Source: Pseudocolwellia sp049933045
GTDB taxonomy: Bacteria > Pseudomonadota > Gammaproteobacteria > Enterobacterales > Alteromonadaceae
DNA: 64,000 nucleotides
Direction of reading: 5' to 3'
Assembly (NCBI RefSeq): GCF_049933045.1
Contig: NZ_CP187926.1
Coordinates: forward strand, 62,001-126,000
Of the stretch, positions 26,076-35,457 are shown piece by piece. Below the pieces are notes generated by a model. The model searched no databases. It was not told the origin of the DNA and worked only from the letters and a program-made list of their open reading frames with translations. The first letter of the stretch is position 1; each line of letters starts with the position of its first letter. The position numbers and the translations under genes are program-made.

Positions 26076-27095
26076 ATGACAATCAAAGTAGGTATTAATG
26101 GTTTTGGCAGAATGGGAAGACTGGCTTTTAGAGCGGGTTGGAATATGCCTGAAATTGAATTTGTTCACATAAATGATCCTGCAGGCGATGCTAAAACATT
26201 AGCCCATCTTATTAATTATGATTCTGTTCACGGTACTTGGGAACATAAAGCGCTAGCGAATGAACAAGCTATGACAATTGACAGGAAATCAATTTCTATA
26301 TCATCGAATAAAGCTATTGCTGAAACTGATTGGTCTGGGTGTGATCTTGTTATTGATGCTTCTGGTGTGATGAAATCAAAAGCTAAACTTCAGCCTTATT
26401 TAGATCAGAATGTTAAACGTGTTGTTGTTACTGCACCTGTAAAAGAAGAAGGTGTATTGAATATTGTGATGGGGGTAAATCACGATTTATATGATGCTGA
26501 TATTCATCCTATTGTTACCGCTGCTTCGTGTACAACCAATTGTTTAGCGCCAGTGGTTAAAGTATTACAAGATAAAATTGGTATAAAACACGGTAGCATG
26601 ACGACGATTCATAATATTACCAATACTCAAACTATTATCGATGCACCACATGCTGACTTACGCAGAGCGCGATCGTGTGGTCAAAGTTTGATCCCAACAA
26701 CTACAGGATCAGCAACGGCTATCACACATATATTTCCTGAATTAAAAGGGAAATTAAATGGGCATGCTGTACGTGTTCCATTAACAAATGCTTCTATTAC
26801 TGATTGTGTTTTTGAGTTGAAGAGAGCAACGAGCATTGAAGAAATTAATGCTTGGATGCAAGAAGCCTCACAAACTAACTTAAAAGGTATTTTAGGTTAC
26901 GAAGAAACACCTTTGGTTTCTATCGATTATAAAACCGATCCACGTTCGGCCATAGTTGACGCTCCATCAACCATGATAATTAATGATACCCAACTTAAAA
27001 TGTACCTGTGGTACGACAATGAGTGGGGCTACGCAAATCGAGTGGTTGAATTAGCATTAATGGTAGGGAAATCTGATCAAGGCTTAGCAAATTAA
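26076..27095 (+). CDS. Glyceraldehyde-3-phosphate dehydrogenase, ArsJ-associated
   Basis: A 339-residue GAPDH with the NAD-binding GFGRMGRLAFRAG, the active site ASCTTNC and the C-terminal WYDNEWGYANRVVEL. In ars operons this paralogue acts with arsenate instead of phosphate to form 1-arseno-3-phosphoglycerate, the substrate exported by ArsJ (known for the Pseudomonas pair). Here it lies between arsR and arsJ, with a strong GAGGAAG ribosome site, 38 bp after arsR and 9 bp before arsJ. It is therefore assigned to arsenate resistance and not to glycolysis. Confidence 0.9.
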   Translation: MTIKVGINGFGRMGRLAFRAGWNMPEIEFVHINDPAGDAKTLAHLINYDSVHGTWEHKALANEQAMTIDRKSISISSNKAIAETDWSGCDLVIDASGVMKSKAKLQPYLDQNVKRVVVTAPVKEEGVLNIVMGVNHDLYDADIHPIVTAASCTTNCLAPVVKVLQDKIGIKHGSMTTIHNITNTQTIIDAPHADLRRARSCGQSLIPTTTGSATAITHIFPELKGKLNGHAVRVPLTNASITDCVFELKRATSIEEINAWMQEASQTNLKGILGYEETPLVSIDYKTDPRSAIVDAPSTMIINDTQLKMYLWYDNEWGYANRVVELALMVGKSDQGLAN

Positions 27096-27104
27096 AAATA
27101 ACCC

Positions 27105-28316
27105 ATGACAACATTCTCATTAAAAACATTACCTGAAGCCACTAAGCAATATTGTTTAATTACCTCCAATTACTGGGCTTTTACGCTAACCGATGGCGCA
27201 TTGCGCATGCTAGTGGTTTTGCATTTTTATGCTTTAGGTTACTCGCCTTTAAACATAGCCATGTTGTTTTTGTTTTATGAGATATTTGGCGTTATTACTA
27301 ATTTAGTTGGAGGTTGGTTAGGTGCAAAGATAGGGTTAAACCGAACCATGAATATTGGTTTGGTTTTGCAAATAGCTGCGTTAGTGATGTTAACTGTACC
27401 CGAGCAATACTTATTGGTTTGGTGGGTGATGTTGGCACAAGCTTTGTCGGGTATTGCTAAAGATCTTAATAAAATGTCGGCAAAAAGTAGTATTAAAATG
27501 CTTGTTCCTGAAGAGGAAAAAGCTGGGCTATTTAAATGGGTCGCACTATTAACAGGATCTAAAAATGCACTTAAAGGTGTGGGCTTCTTTTTAGGAGCTT
27601 TCTTATTAAGTACAGTGGGATTTAAAAGTGCGATGCTGATAATGGCAATCATGCTTTTTATTGTTGTAGTATGCAGTATTCGACTACTCAAACAAGACTT
27701 GGGAAAAACTTCATATAAGCCTAAATTTAAACAGCTATTCTCTAATTCATCATCATTAAATTACCTCGCGTTAGCAAGAATGACTTTGTTTGCTTCAAGA
27801 GATATATGGTTTGTTGTCGCCTTACCTGTATTTCTGGCCGAAAGCCTGGATTGGGAACATGACTTTATTGGTACTTTTATGGCTTGCTGGGTTATTTTAT
27901 ATGGGATTATTCAAACGTTAGCGCCTAAAATTACAGGGAAATCAAAAGGGACGTTGCCCAGTTCAGGTATGTTATCGTTTTGGGCATTTTTGTTGGTAGG
28001 CGTGATCTTATCTATTGTGTCACTCGGTTATTTATTATCATTAACGAGTATGGTCATTGTTATCGGATTATTAGCCTTTGCTGCGGTATTTGCTGTTAAT
28101 TCATCCTTACATAGTTACGTTATTATAGCGTTAGCAAACAGTGATGGTGTTTCTATGGATGTCGGTTTTTATTATATGGCGAATGCGATGGGACGTTTGT
28201 TAGGTACTGTTTTATCGGGTGTAGTGTTTCAGCTTTATGGTATAGAAAGTTGTTTGTTGGTGTCTGCTTTGTTAGTGCTTATCTCTGGTATATTTATTCG
28301 AAAAGTAGCGATATAA
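27105..28316 (+). CDS. arsJ: Organoarsenical efflux MFS transporter
   Basis: A 403-residue, about 12-helix major facilitator protein. ArsJ exports 1-arseno-3-phosphoglycerate, which hydrolyses outside to arsenate. Visible family traits: the conserved opening YCLITSNYWAFTLTDGALRMLV and the loop ALSGIAKDLNKMSAKSSIK, with the gene immediately after a GAPDH in an ars operon. It has no recognisable ribosome site and probably depends on coupling to gap 9 bp upstream. No arsenite pump or arsenate reductase gene accompanies it. Confidence 0.92.
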   Translation: MTTFSLKTLPEATKQYCLITSNYWAFTLTDGALRMLVVLHFYALGYSPLNIAMLFLFYEIFGVITNLVGGWLGAKIGLNRTMNIGLVLQIAALVMLTVPEQYLLVWWVMLAQALSGIAKDLNKMSAKSSIKMLVPEEEKAGLFKWVALLTGSKNALKGVGFFLGAFLLSTVGFKSAMLIMAIMLFIVVVCSIRLLKQDLGKTSYKPKFKQLFSNSSSLNYLALARMTLFASRDIWFVVALPVFLAESLDWEHDFIGTFMACWVILYGIIQTLAPKITGKSKGTLPSSGMLSFWAFLLVGVILSIVSLGYLLSLTSMVIVIGLLAFAAVFAVNSSLHSYVIIALANSDGVSMDVGFYYMANAMGRLLGTVLSGVVFQLYGIESCLLVSALLVLISGIFIRKVAI

Positions 28317-28426
28317 ATATCTTATTTTTAAAGAAAGCAATTAATAAAATTATATGGAAAGCTAAACAGATCAAATAAGCACTTTTTGTATATCCTAATT
28401 CGTTTTATACTAACTAACTGGTTTAC

Positions 28427-30358
28427 TTGTTAATAGCCTTATATTTGTTTCACTCTTTTGTAAAAAACAAAATAAAATTGATAAAAAGAATACATATTAT
28501 ATTCATACTGTGTTCTTTTTTGTTGATCCCTCTTCAAAGTTTCTCTAATGAGTTATCAGATGTAAAGTTTGATGAAATCATGACAAAGATAGAGTTATTG
28601 CAAAAAGATGATTTATTAATGGCAATTAAACTCGCCAAATTCTATGAAAAACGCCTTCCCGATTTTCGAATTGAAGAGCGTATTCGTTTTAAAAAGCTTC
28701 AAGCAGAGCTTTATAGTGATCAAACAGAATATAACTTAGCTGAAGCTATCGCGAATGAAGGGCTTGAGCTAACTAAACAGCTAACACATCCAAGCATTGA
28801 CATGGCAGAGTTACTTAATATTAGAGGCTTTGCTGCTGAAAGAAGGGGGGATTATAAAGCTGCACTTTTAGATTATATGGCTGCTTTAGAAATAGCAGAG
28901 TCGTTAGATGATCGTAAAGTTGCTATACATACATTAACTAATTTAGGTGCCATTTATTATGTTCAAGATAAATATGAATATTCTATTATTGTATTAAATG
29001 ATGCCTTAATCCAAGCACAGAATTTAAACGACGATGAAACATTAGGCTTGGTTTATATGGAGTTAGGTATTCTCTACAGCTATTTAAAGTTAGACAATAA
29101 AGCGGTAGAGTTTAATGATAAAGCTTTATACTATTTTAAAAAAGCGGACAAACTTCATAAAGCAACGATGACTTTACTCAGAATATCTGCGGCACATTAT
29201 TTGAAAAGTAAACAATATCTAAAAGCCATTGAGTTTTATCAAAAGGTAATTGTTTTTGCTAAAAAATCGGGTAACATTTCCGATTTATTTCATACTTATT
29301 CGAAACTAGCTGAGGTTTACATAAAGAAAACTTCTAGTGAACCTGAAACTGCTTATAGCTATATTATACTTGCTGAAAAGTATAGTGAATTCGTTAATGG
29401 AGCTGGTTGGGAACTATTCTTTATAGTAAATAAAGCCGATGTGTTAAATCACTTAGAGCGCTACCAAGAAGGACTTGAGTTAATTACAAGGGCTGAAAGT
29501 ATGCTGCCTTTAGAGCCTCTTGATATTCAAATATATACTACTTTAGATATTCTCCGCATAAAATCAGACTTATTTTATAACCAAGGGCTTTATCAAAAAG
29601 CTTACCAAACTCAAAATCAATACCATGAGAATATACTGGCAATAAATAGTCGTAATAATTTATATGCACTTGAAGGCTTACGTATCGAATATGAAAGTAA
29701 GCAACATGAGATCCAAGCTAAAATATTAGAAAATAAACGCCTTGTACAATCTTTAGCACTAAAAGAAGTTAATGAGAACTATCAAGAACGAACTTTTTTT
29801 ATCACCATTTGTATTTTTACTATGTTGAGCTTAGCGTGGTTTTATTCTATAAATCTGAAAAATAGAAAGAAATTGCTTGAGAGTCGAGGTTCAGATCATT
29901 TAACAGATATACCTAATCGTCAAAACATATTATTGGCAGGATCGCGAGAATACAATCAAGCGGTTAACAATGAATTTAGCGTAATGATTATTAAAATAGA
30001 TAATTTTACCAATATAAACCAAGTTAAAGGTTATGAAGTTGGTAATAATATATTAATTGAAATCTCATTAATTATTTTGAAGCTTGTTGGTGAAAGCGCA
30101 CTTTGTGGTCGATATTCAAGTAATGAATTTATTGTGTTTTTACCCCATTGCAGTGCAGCAAAAGCTGAAAGTGTCGCAAACGGAATTCATAACAGTATTT
30201 ATAGAAAGTCTTGGGAAAAATACGGATTAAAAGTTGTTTCAGTAAGTATTGGTATGAGTAATAAAGGTTCTGCCTCTTATGAGTCATTAATTAAAGAAAC
30301 CAAAGCATTAAAACAGCAAGCTGTAACTTCAGGTGGTAATACAGTATGCATCTCATAA
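28427..30358 (+). CDS. TPR membrane protein with degenerate GGDEF domain (sensor 1)
   Basis: About 643 residues. An N-terminal hydrophobic signal or anchor (IIFILCSFLLIPLQSFS, about 24-40) is followed by TPR-like helical repeats in the periplasm (about 70-400), a coiled region, one TM helix (FFITICIFTMLSLAWFYSI, about 455-473) and a cytosolic GGDEF fold (about 485-643). The signature position reads SSNEF in GRYSSNEFIVFL, so the catalytic glycines and the Asp/Glu of GG(D/E)EF are lost; diguanylate cyclase activity is unlikely. The start is a TTG and uncertain; no ATG lies before the TM. It overlaps the next gene by 13 bp. Confidence 0.8.
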   Translation: MLIALYLFHSFVKNKIKLIKRIHIIFILCSFLLIPLQSFSNELSDVKFDEIMTKIELLQKDDLLMAIKLAKFYEKRLPDFRIEERIRFKKLQAELYSDQTEYNLAEAIANEGLELTKQLTHPSIDMAELLNIRGFAAERRGDYKAALLDYMAALEIAESLDDRKVAIHTLTNLGAIYYVQDKYEYSIIVLNDALIQAQNLNDDETLGLVYMELGILYSYLKLDNKAVEFNDKALYYFKKADKLHKATMTLLRISAAHYLKSKQYLKAIEFYQKVIVFAKKSGNISDLFHTYSKLAEVYIKKTSSEPETAYSYIILAEKYSEFVNGAGWELFFIVNKADVLNHLERYQEGLELITRAESMLPLEPLDIQIYTTLDILRIKSDLFYNQGLYQKAYQTQNQYHENILAINSRNNLYALEGLRIEYESKQHEIQAKILENKRLVQSLALKEVNENYQERTFFITICIFTMLSLAWFYSINLKNRKKLLESRGSDHLTDIPNRQNILLAGSREYNQAVNNEFSVMIIKIDNFTNINQVKGYEVGNNILIEISLIILKLVGESALCGRYSSNEFIVFLPHCSAAKAESVANGIHNSIYRKSWEKYGLKVVSVSIGMSNKGSASYESLIKETKALKQQAVTSGGNTVCIS

Positions 30359-31560
30359 ATTATAGAAACTTATTAGCTCTAATTATTACAATATTCTTTA
30401 CGCTTTTCTTTTCGATGGGAGCATTGGCAAGTGAAGAGGAAGAAGCTTTTTATATTCCTATTTTCTCTCTCAATGCAAAAATAGAAAAGCTTATTGAATT
30501 AAATGAACTGAAATCAGCAACAGCAACTTCATTATCTGAAAGCCTCAAAGCTGACTTTGATAAACTAAACTCTGCCGAACAGTATTTGTATTTAGTGGTT
30601 CAGGCTAATAATACCCAAGGTATTAATCAACATCATCAAACGATTGATTTCTTATTACAGGCAAAATCTCTTGAGCCGAAGATTAATTCAGATCAACTCA
30701 GTCGTTTGGCGTTTATTAATTTATATCAAACTTTAGCTGACAGCTATGCAGGTATAGGTCAGTTTCAAAAAGCTTATGATGCCAAAAATACTTTTATAGC
30801 TAAGTACGACGCTTATTTAATACACGAAAGAGCCAAACATATTTTTTCTTTAGAAGAGAAATATGAAACTCACCGCAAAAAAGACATTAATACCTTACTT
30901 AATAATCAAACCGAATTAAAAGCGCTCGAAATTGACGAGTCATTAAACAATGAAGTTTTACAACGTCGCAATATTTATATTGTGAGCTTTTTAGTGCTTT
31001 TGTTTATCGGCTTATTATTGCGACTATTGGCGACGAATAAACATTTTCATGAACTTTCTAAGCAAGATATTTTAACGGGTATCAGAAACAGAAAAACATT
31101 ATTCAGGCATGGAAAAAGTGCGATTAGACGCTGCACTGAAGCGCGTTCTGGTTTGTGTTTATTTGCTATAAAAATTGATAATTTTAAATTGTTAAATGAT
31201 ATTCATGGTGATTATATAGGTGATGAACTCTTAAAGAAGTTCGCTCTATTAAGTACTGAATCTATGAGAACACGTGATATTTTAGGTCGACTAGAAGATG
31301 CGACCTTTATTGCCGTATTACCTGAAGCATCTATAGATGAAGCAAAAGCTATTGCTCAACATTTAAAAGCAAAAGTTGCGGCCTATAAGTTTGATTACGT
31401 AGGGATAGATCAACAGCTTGGTATGAGTGTAGGTATTGTTGAGTTAAGTGAATCGTTAAATAATTTTGAATTATTACTCAATACGGCAATGAATGTTTTA
31501 TACGAAATTAAGGATGGCGGCGGTAAGCAAATCAAAATTTATCAACAAGACGCTCAATAG
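30346..31560 (+). CDS. Membrane protein with degenerate GGDEF domain (sensor 2)
   Basis: A 404-residue relative of the preceding gene product: signal/anchor (LLALIITIFFTLFFSMGALA, about 8-27), a shorter TPR-like periplasmic part (about 40-170), a TM helix (IYIVSFLVLLFIGLLLRLLA) near residue 210 and a C-terminal GGDEF fold with DILTGIRNRKTLF and DNFKLLNDIHGD. The active-site position is EDATF in GRLEDATFIAVL, so it too is probably inactive as a cyclase. The 13-bp overlap implies translational coupling and perhaps a heteromeric receptor. c-di-GMP or GTP sensing, or scaffolding, are the main alternatives. Confidence 0.8.
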   Translation: MHLINYRNLLALIITIFFTLFFSMGALASEEEEAFYIPIFSLNAKIEKLIELNELKSATATSLSESLKADFDKLNSAEQYLYLVVQANNTQGINQHHQTIDFLLQAKSLEPKINSDQLSRLAFINLYQTLADSYAGIGQFQKAYDAKNTFIAKYDAYLIHERAKHIFSLEEKYETHRKKDINTLLNNQTELKALEIDESLNNEVLQRRNIYIVSFLVLLFIGLLLRLLATNKHFHELSKQDILTGIRNRKTLFRHGKSAIRRCTEARSGLCLFAIKIDNFKLLNDIHGDYIGDELLKKFALLSTESMRTRDILGRLEDATFIAVLPEASIDEAKAIAQHLKAKVAAYKFDYVGIDQQLGMSVGIVELSESLNNFELLLNTAMNVLYEIKDGGGKQIKIYQQDAQ

Positions 31561-31899
31561 CTCAATAAAATTAGCCTTAATGTATTAAAAACTCAATCAA
31601 GTATTTTCCCATTGTCGATAATCATATAAGCTACATAGTCAGGTGATCTGAATTTGGGGTAAGTGCTTTGTTAAATAACATCGTAAGGTTTTACTCAAAA
31701 ACATATTAAAATCTACACAGTGAAATATCATTCAAATTCAAATCAGGTATTTAAGCTTTTATTTACTCACTATCAATAAGATATGATAGAAATACGAGTT
31801 AAATATCAGAAAATCCAGTACACATTAGATCAAAATAATAATTTAAGTTCATCATGAGTTGGTTAATCCAGCTTTAGCAACTTTTTAGGAAACTCATTC
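31561..31899 (+). other. Intergenic region before parC
   Basis: A 339-bp AT-rich gap. I see no hairpin terminator, operator dyad or small coding frame with a credible ribosome site. It presumably holds the parC promoter. Confidence 0.4.
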
Positions 31900-34227
31900 A
31901 TGTCCGATATGCTCGATTATAGTCTTGACGGTGTTGAACAAAAACCCCTTCGAGAATTTACCGAAGAAGCTTATTTAAACTATTCAATGTACGTCATTAT
32001 GGATCGTGCATTACCACATATCGGAGATGGCTTAAAACCCGTACAAAGACGTATTATTTACGCTATGTCTGAACTGGGTTTATCAGCTTTAGCCAAATAC
32101 AAAAAATCTGCACGTACTGTAGGTGATGTATTAGGTAAATTTCATCCTCATGGTGACTCTGCTTGTTACGAAGCTATGGTATTAATGGCTCAACCTTTTT
32201 CTTACCGATATCCTTTAGTGGATGGTCAAGGTAACTGGGGTGCGCCAGATGATCCTAAATCGTTTGCTGCGATGCGTTATACCGAAGCTCGACTATCTAA
32301 GTTTAGTGAAGTGTTATTAAGTGAGTTAGGGCAAGGTACTGTTGATTGGGTACCTAACTTTGACGGCACGATGAAAGAGCCTAAAACCCTACCAGCTCGC
32401 TTACCTCATATTATGCTTAATGGCATTACGGGTATTGCTGTAGGTATGGCAACGGATATTCCACCACATAATGTAAGAGAAATTGCTGCAGCTTGTATTC
32501 ATTTAATTGATACACCAAAAGCTGAAACGGTTGATTTACTTGAATATGTTAAAGGTCCAGATTATCCAACTGATGCCGAAATTATTACGCCGCAAGCTGA
32601 AATAGCTAAAATGTATGAAACAGGGCGCGGCAGTATTAAAATGCGTGCTGTATATGATGTAGAGCAAGGTGATATTGTTATTACTTCGCTGCCGCATCAG
32701 GCTTCTGGTGGTAAAATTCTTGAGCAGATAGCTGCACAAATGCAAGCTAAGAAGCTACCTATGGTGGTTGATTTACGTGATGAAGCGGATCATGAAAACC
32801 CAACTCGTTTGGTTGTTGTGCCTCGTTCAAATCGTGTTGACGTTGAGCAATTAATGCAGCATTTATTTGCCACAACCGATTTAGAAAAGAACTACCGTGT
32901 TAACTTAAATATGATCGGATTAGATAACAATCCATCCGTTAAGAATTTAGGGACCATTTTAAAAGAATGGATTGAGTATCGTCGTGAAACTATTAGACGA
33001 AAACTGCAATTCAGACTCGACAAAGTTTTAGCGCGATTACATATTTTAGATGGTTTACTCGTAGCTTATTTAAATATTGATGAAGTTATCGAAATTATTC
33101 GTGGCTATGACAACCCTAAAGCTGAGTTAATGTCGCGCTTTGAGTTGTCTGATCGCCAAGCTGAATCAATTCTTGAAATCAAATTACGTCAACTAGCTAA
33201 GCTTGAAGAAATTAAAATACGAGCTGAGCAAGATGAATTAAATATTGAGCGTGAATACTTAGAAAAAACGTTAAATTCAAAAGCTCGTATGAATACATTA
33301 ATGAAAAAAGAAATTCTTGAAGCCGCTGAATTGTACGGTGATGATCGTCGTTCTGTACTTGTAGAGCGTGAAGAGTCTAAAGCCTTAACTGAAAAAGATT
33401 TAGTCCCAAGCGAAGCTGTTACTGTTGTGGTGTCAGAAAAAGGTTGGGCTCGATGTGGCAAAGGTCATGATATTGACCCATTAAGCTTGAGCTACAAAGC
33501 AGGTGATGCTTATCTTTGTTCTGCTAAAGGACGAAGTAATCGACCTGTGGTATTTATTGACTCATCGGGTCGCTCTTATGCCACTGAAGCGCATAGTTTA
33601 CCTACAGCGAGAAGCCAAGGTGAACCACTAACAGGACGCTTTAGTATATCTTCAGGTGTTACGTTCGAACATACCTTGATGGCAGACGATGACTGTAAAT
33701 ACCTACTCAGTAGTGATGCGGGTTATGGTTTTGTAGGTTCATTTGAAGACATGCTTAGCCGAAATAAAAACGGTAAAGCCTTATTAAGCTTACCTGTTGC
33801 AGCTAAAGTTATGTTGCCTAAGGTTATAAATAATATTGATACTGCACTTGTTCTCGCAATAACAAGTGAAGGGCGTATGCTTTTATTCCCAATCAAAGAT
33901 CTTCCTGTACTAAGCAAAGGTAAAGGCAACAAGGTTATTAATATTCCTTCAGCAAGAGCCAAAGTAAGAGACGAATTTCTGACGATTATTGAAGTAATAC
34001 AACCAACTAGTGCTATTACCTTACATGCAGGTAAACGTAAGTTAACGCTTAAGCCTTCAGATGTAGAACATTACAGAGGTGAGCGTGGTCGTCGTGGTAG
34101 TAAGCTTCCAAGAGGATTACAACGCGTAGATCGTATTGAAATAGAATGTCCTAATGCAACGGATGAAGCGGTAGATTCAATAGACCAAATAGAGCCAATC
34201 AACCCAATTACACCTGAAGAAGGTTAA
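31900..34227 (+). CDS. parC: DNA topoisomerase IV subunit A
   Basis: Catalytic subunit of topoisomerase IV, 775 residues (E. coli 752). The active-site tyrosine is Tyr127 in AAMRYTEAR. The quinolone-determining region reads FHPHGDSACYEAM with Ser87 and Glu91 in the wild-type state, so no target-site resistance change is seen there. The C-terminal beta-pinwheel follows from about 500. AGGAAA precedes the ATG. The C-terminal tail is acidic and short. A clear terminator follows. Its partner parE is 12 kb upstream on the same strand. Confidence 0.96.
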   Translation: MSDMLDYSLDGVEQKPLREFTEEAYLNYSMYVIMDRALPHIGDGLKPVQRRIIYAMSELGLSALAKYKKSARTVGDVLGKFHPHGDSACYEAMVLMAQPFSYRYPLVDGQGNWGAPDDPKSFAAMRYTEARLSKFSEVLLSELGQGTVDWVPNFDGTMKEPKTLPARLPHIMLNGITGIAVGMATDIPPHNVREIAAACIHLIDTPKAETVDLLEYVKGPDYPTDAEIITPQAEIAKMYETGRGSIKMRAVYDVEQGDIVITSLPHQASGGKILEQIAAQMQAKKLPMVVDLRDEADHENPTRLVVVPRSNRVDVEQLMQHLFATTDLEKNYRVNLNMIGLDNNPSVKNLGTILKEWIEYRRETIRRKLQFRLDKVLARLHILDGLLVAYLNIDEVIEIIRGYDNPKAELMSRFELSDRQAESILEIKLRQLAKLEEIKIRAEQDELNIEREYLEKTLNSKARMNTLMKKEILEAAELYGDDRRSVLVEREESKALTEKDLVPSEAVTVVVSEKGWARCGKGHDIDPLSLSYKAGDAYLCSAKGRSNRPVVFIDSSGRSYATEAHSLPTARSQGEPLTGRFSISSGVTFEHTLMADDDCKYLLSSDAGYGFVGSFEDMLSRNKNGKALLSLPVAAKVMLPKVINNIDTALVLAITSEGRMLLFPIKDLPVLSKGKGNKVINIPSARAKVRDEFLTIIEVIQPTSAITLHAGKRKLTLKPSDVEHYRGERGRRGSKLPRGLQRVDRIEIECPNATDEAVDSIDQIEPINPITPEEG

Positions 34228-34236
34228 ATAGTTAGC

Positions 34237-34266
34237 CTATCCCTGAATATATTTCAGGGATAGTTT
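34237..34266 (+). terminator. parC terminator
   Basis: CTATCCCTGAA (34237-34247) pairs perfectly with TTCAGGGATAG (34253-34263), loop of 5, followed by a T-rich stretch. It lies 9 bp after the parC stop. Confidence 0.75.
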
Positions 34267-34300
34267 CGTTTTATATCTGTATTAAATTTGGCTTCGCTTT

Positions 34301-34330
34301 AACTTAACTTAACTTAACTTAACTTAACTT
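34301..34330. repeat. Pentanucleotide microsatellite (AACTT)6
   Basis: Six exact tandem copies of AACTT followed by a partial degenerate copy (AACC). It is noncoding, between the parC terminator and the convergent hypothetical gene. Copy number is likely variable. Confidence 0.9.
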
Positions 34331-34407
34331 AACCTTAATCTATAAATAGCTCAGCCGTAAAATAAGTTTGAAGTTTAAAAACTAAAACGACATTAAAGAT
34401 TTATTCT

Positions 34408-34962
34408 CTATGCTTCTAATTGTTTCATTAGCTGAACTAGTTGAGTTATTTTAATATTTGATAACTGCCTGTAATCAAAATACGGGCAAATGATAATTCT
34501 GCTCTTCGTATTAATAGCAAAACTTTCAGAAAGCCAATAACAGTGTTCATCTATACCTAACTTATTGGCGTAGGTTTTCCCCATAATTAAACTAATAGTA
34601 TGATTAGCTTTATCCTCATCTTGCTTTTCTTTTAGCTCATCAAAACTAACGGCTGAAAATAATAGCTGCTCATTACCATGTGCTTGCAGTAAATATTCAT
34701 CACGAAGTAACTGCCAAGAAGTAAAGTTATGTGTTGAATATTCAAATAATAGCTTAGCAAAAACATTAAAGATTTTACGCCAATGATTACCTGTTAATTG
34801 TCCTATTCTTGTTACATCACCTGGCTGTAAAGCATTTACAGAGCTTAACTCTTGGTATTCAGGTAATGGCGGTATGTTTTCAATATAAACGTTTATTGTG
34901 GCGTTAGTCGCACCAAATCCGAATTGATTTTTAAGATGAGAAGGGGGATTTTTATGAGGCAT
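34408..34962 (-). CDS. Conserved hypothetical protein, 184 aa
   Basis: I do not recognise this family with certainty. The protein has no signal or TM segment. It is Leu/Gln/Asn-rich with an N-terminal FGFGATNATINVYIENIPPLPEY, a central helical stretch (WRKIFNVFAKLLFEY) and a segment with HCYWLSESFAINTKSRIIICPYFDYRQLSN. The ATG is clear but has only a weak ribosome site. It stands alone between parC and the DUF3545 gene, separated from the latter by a terminator. It looks like an intact gene with codon use like its neighbours. Confidence 0.6.
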   Translation of the reverse strand: MPHKNPPSHLKNQFGFGATNATINVYIENIPPLPEYQELSSVNALQPGDVTRIGQLTGNHWRKIFNVFAKLLFEYSTHNFTSWQLLRDEYLLQAHGNEQLLFSAVSFDELKEKQDEDKANHTISLIMGKTYANKLGIDEHCYWLSESFAINTKSRIIICPYFDYRQLSNIKITQLVQLMKQLEA

Positions 34963-34983
34963 GATGAGTCTTTTTTTAACAAT

Positions 34984-35012
34984 AAAAAACTCGGATAAAC
35001 CGAGTTTTAGTA
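34984..35012 (-). terminator. Terminator of the DUF3545 gene
   Basis: AAAACTCGG (34986-34994) pairs with CCGAGTTTT (35000-35008), loop of 5. On the minus strand it is followed by a run of T. It insulates the small gene from the next minus-strand gene. Confidence 0.7.
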
Positions 35013-35038
35013 AGAGTGATTATTTACATATGGAAAAG

Positions 35039-35200
35039 CTAATAATCATCAAGCATGTAATCTAATGGATTATCTAATGCTCTGAGCTCTTTTTCTAGCT
35101 GGTGTTGATCTTTTAGTAATTCTATTTCACGCCATTTTCTTTTGTTATTGTTTTTATTTGATTTTGGTTGCGTATCTACTACTTCTTGATGTGTACTCAT
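35039..35200 (-). CDS. Small DUF3545 family protein (53 aa)
   Basis: A 53-residue charged protein. Its N-terminus is polar and Asn/Lys-rich; the core KRKWREIELLKDQHQLEKELR is a helix characteristic of DUF3545, ending DYMLDDY. Function is unknown; the family is found in Vibrio, Shewanella and relatives. The strong ribosome site AAGGAG 6 nt before the ATG, and a terminator just after, support a real gene despite its size. It is divergent from yaaA. Confidence 0.8.
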   Translation of the reverse strand: MSTHQEVVDTQPKSNKNNNKRKWREIELLKDQHQLEKELRALDNPLDYMLDDY

Positions 35201-35457
35201 GAAATGCTCCTTGTTTACAACAGCACCTTTTTAATATCATAAGTTTTTAATAAGTGGAATCTTTAATTTTCAGTTTGATTTAACTGTTTGAATTTTATTC
35301 ATATTTTATTTTTAGTTATAAAATGATGTATAAGTTGACTAACTTTATTAAATGAGAAGTAACAATTTTTACTTAAAGTTAATAAAAATAAGCTTGTAGC
35401 TATGCTATAGTGATTAATATTAGTTATTTTTAAACGCTTTAAAACCAAGGTCTTATC

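Noticed and set aside
34301..34330. CRISPR-like or direct-repeat array
   Set aside because: Unit is only 5 bp without spacers; it is a microsatellite.
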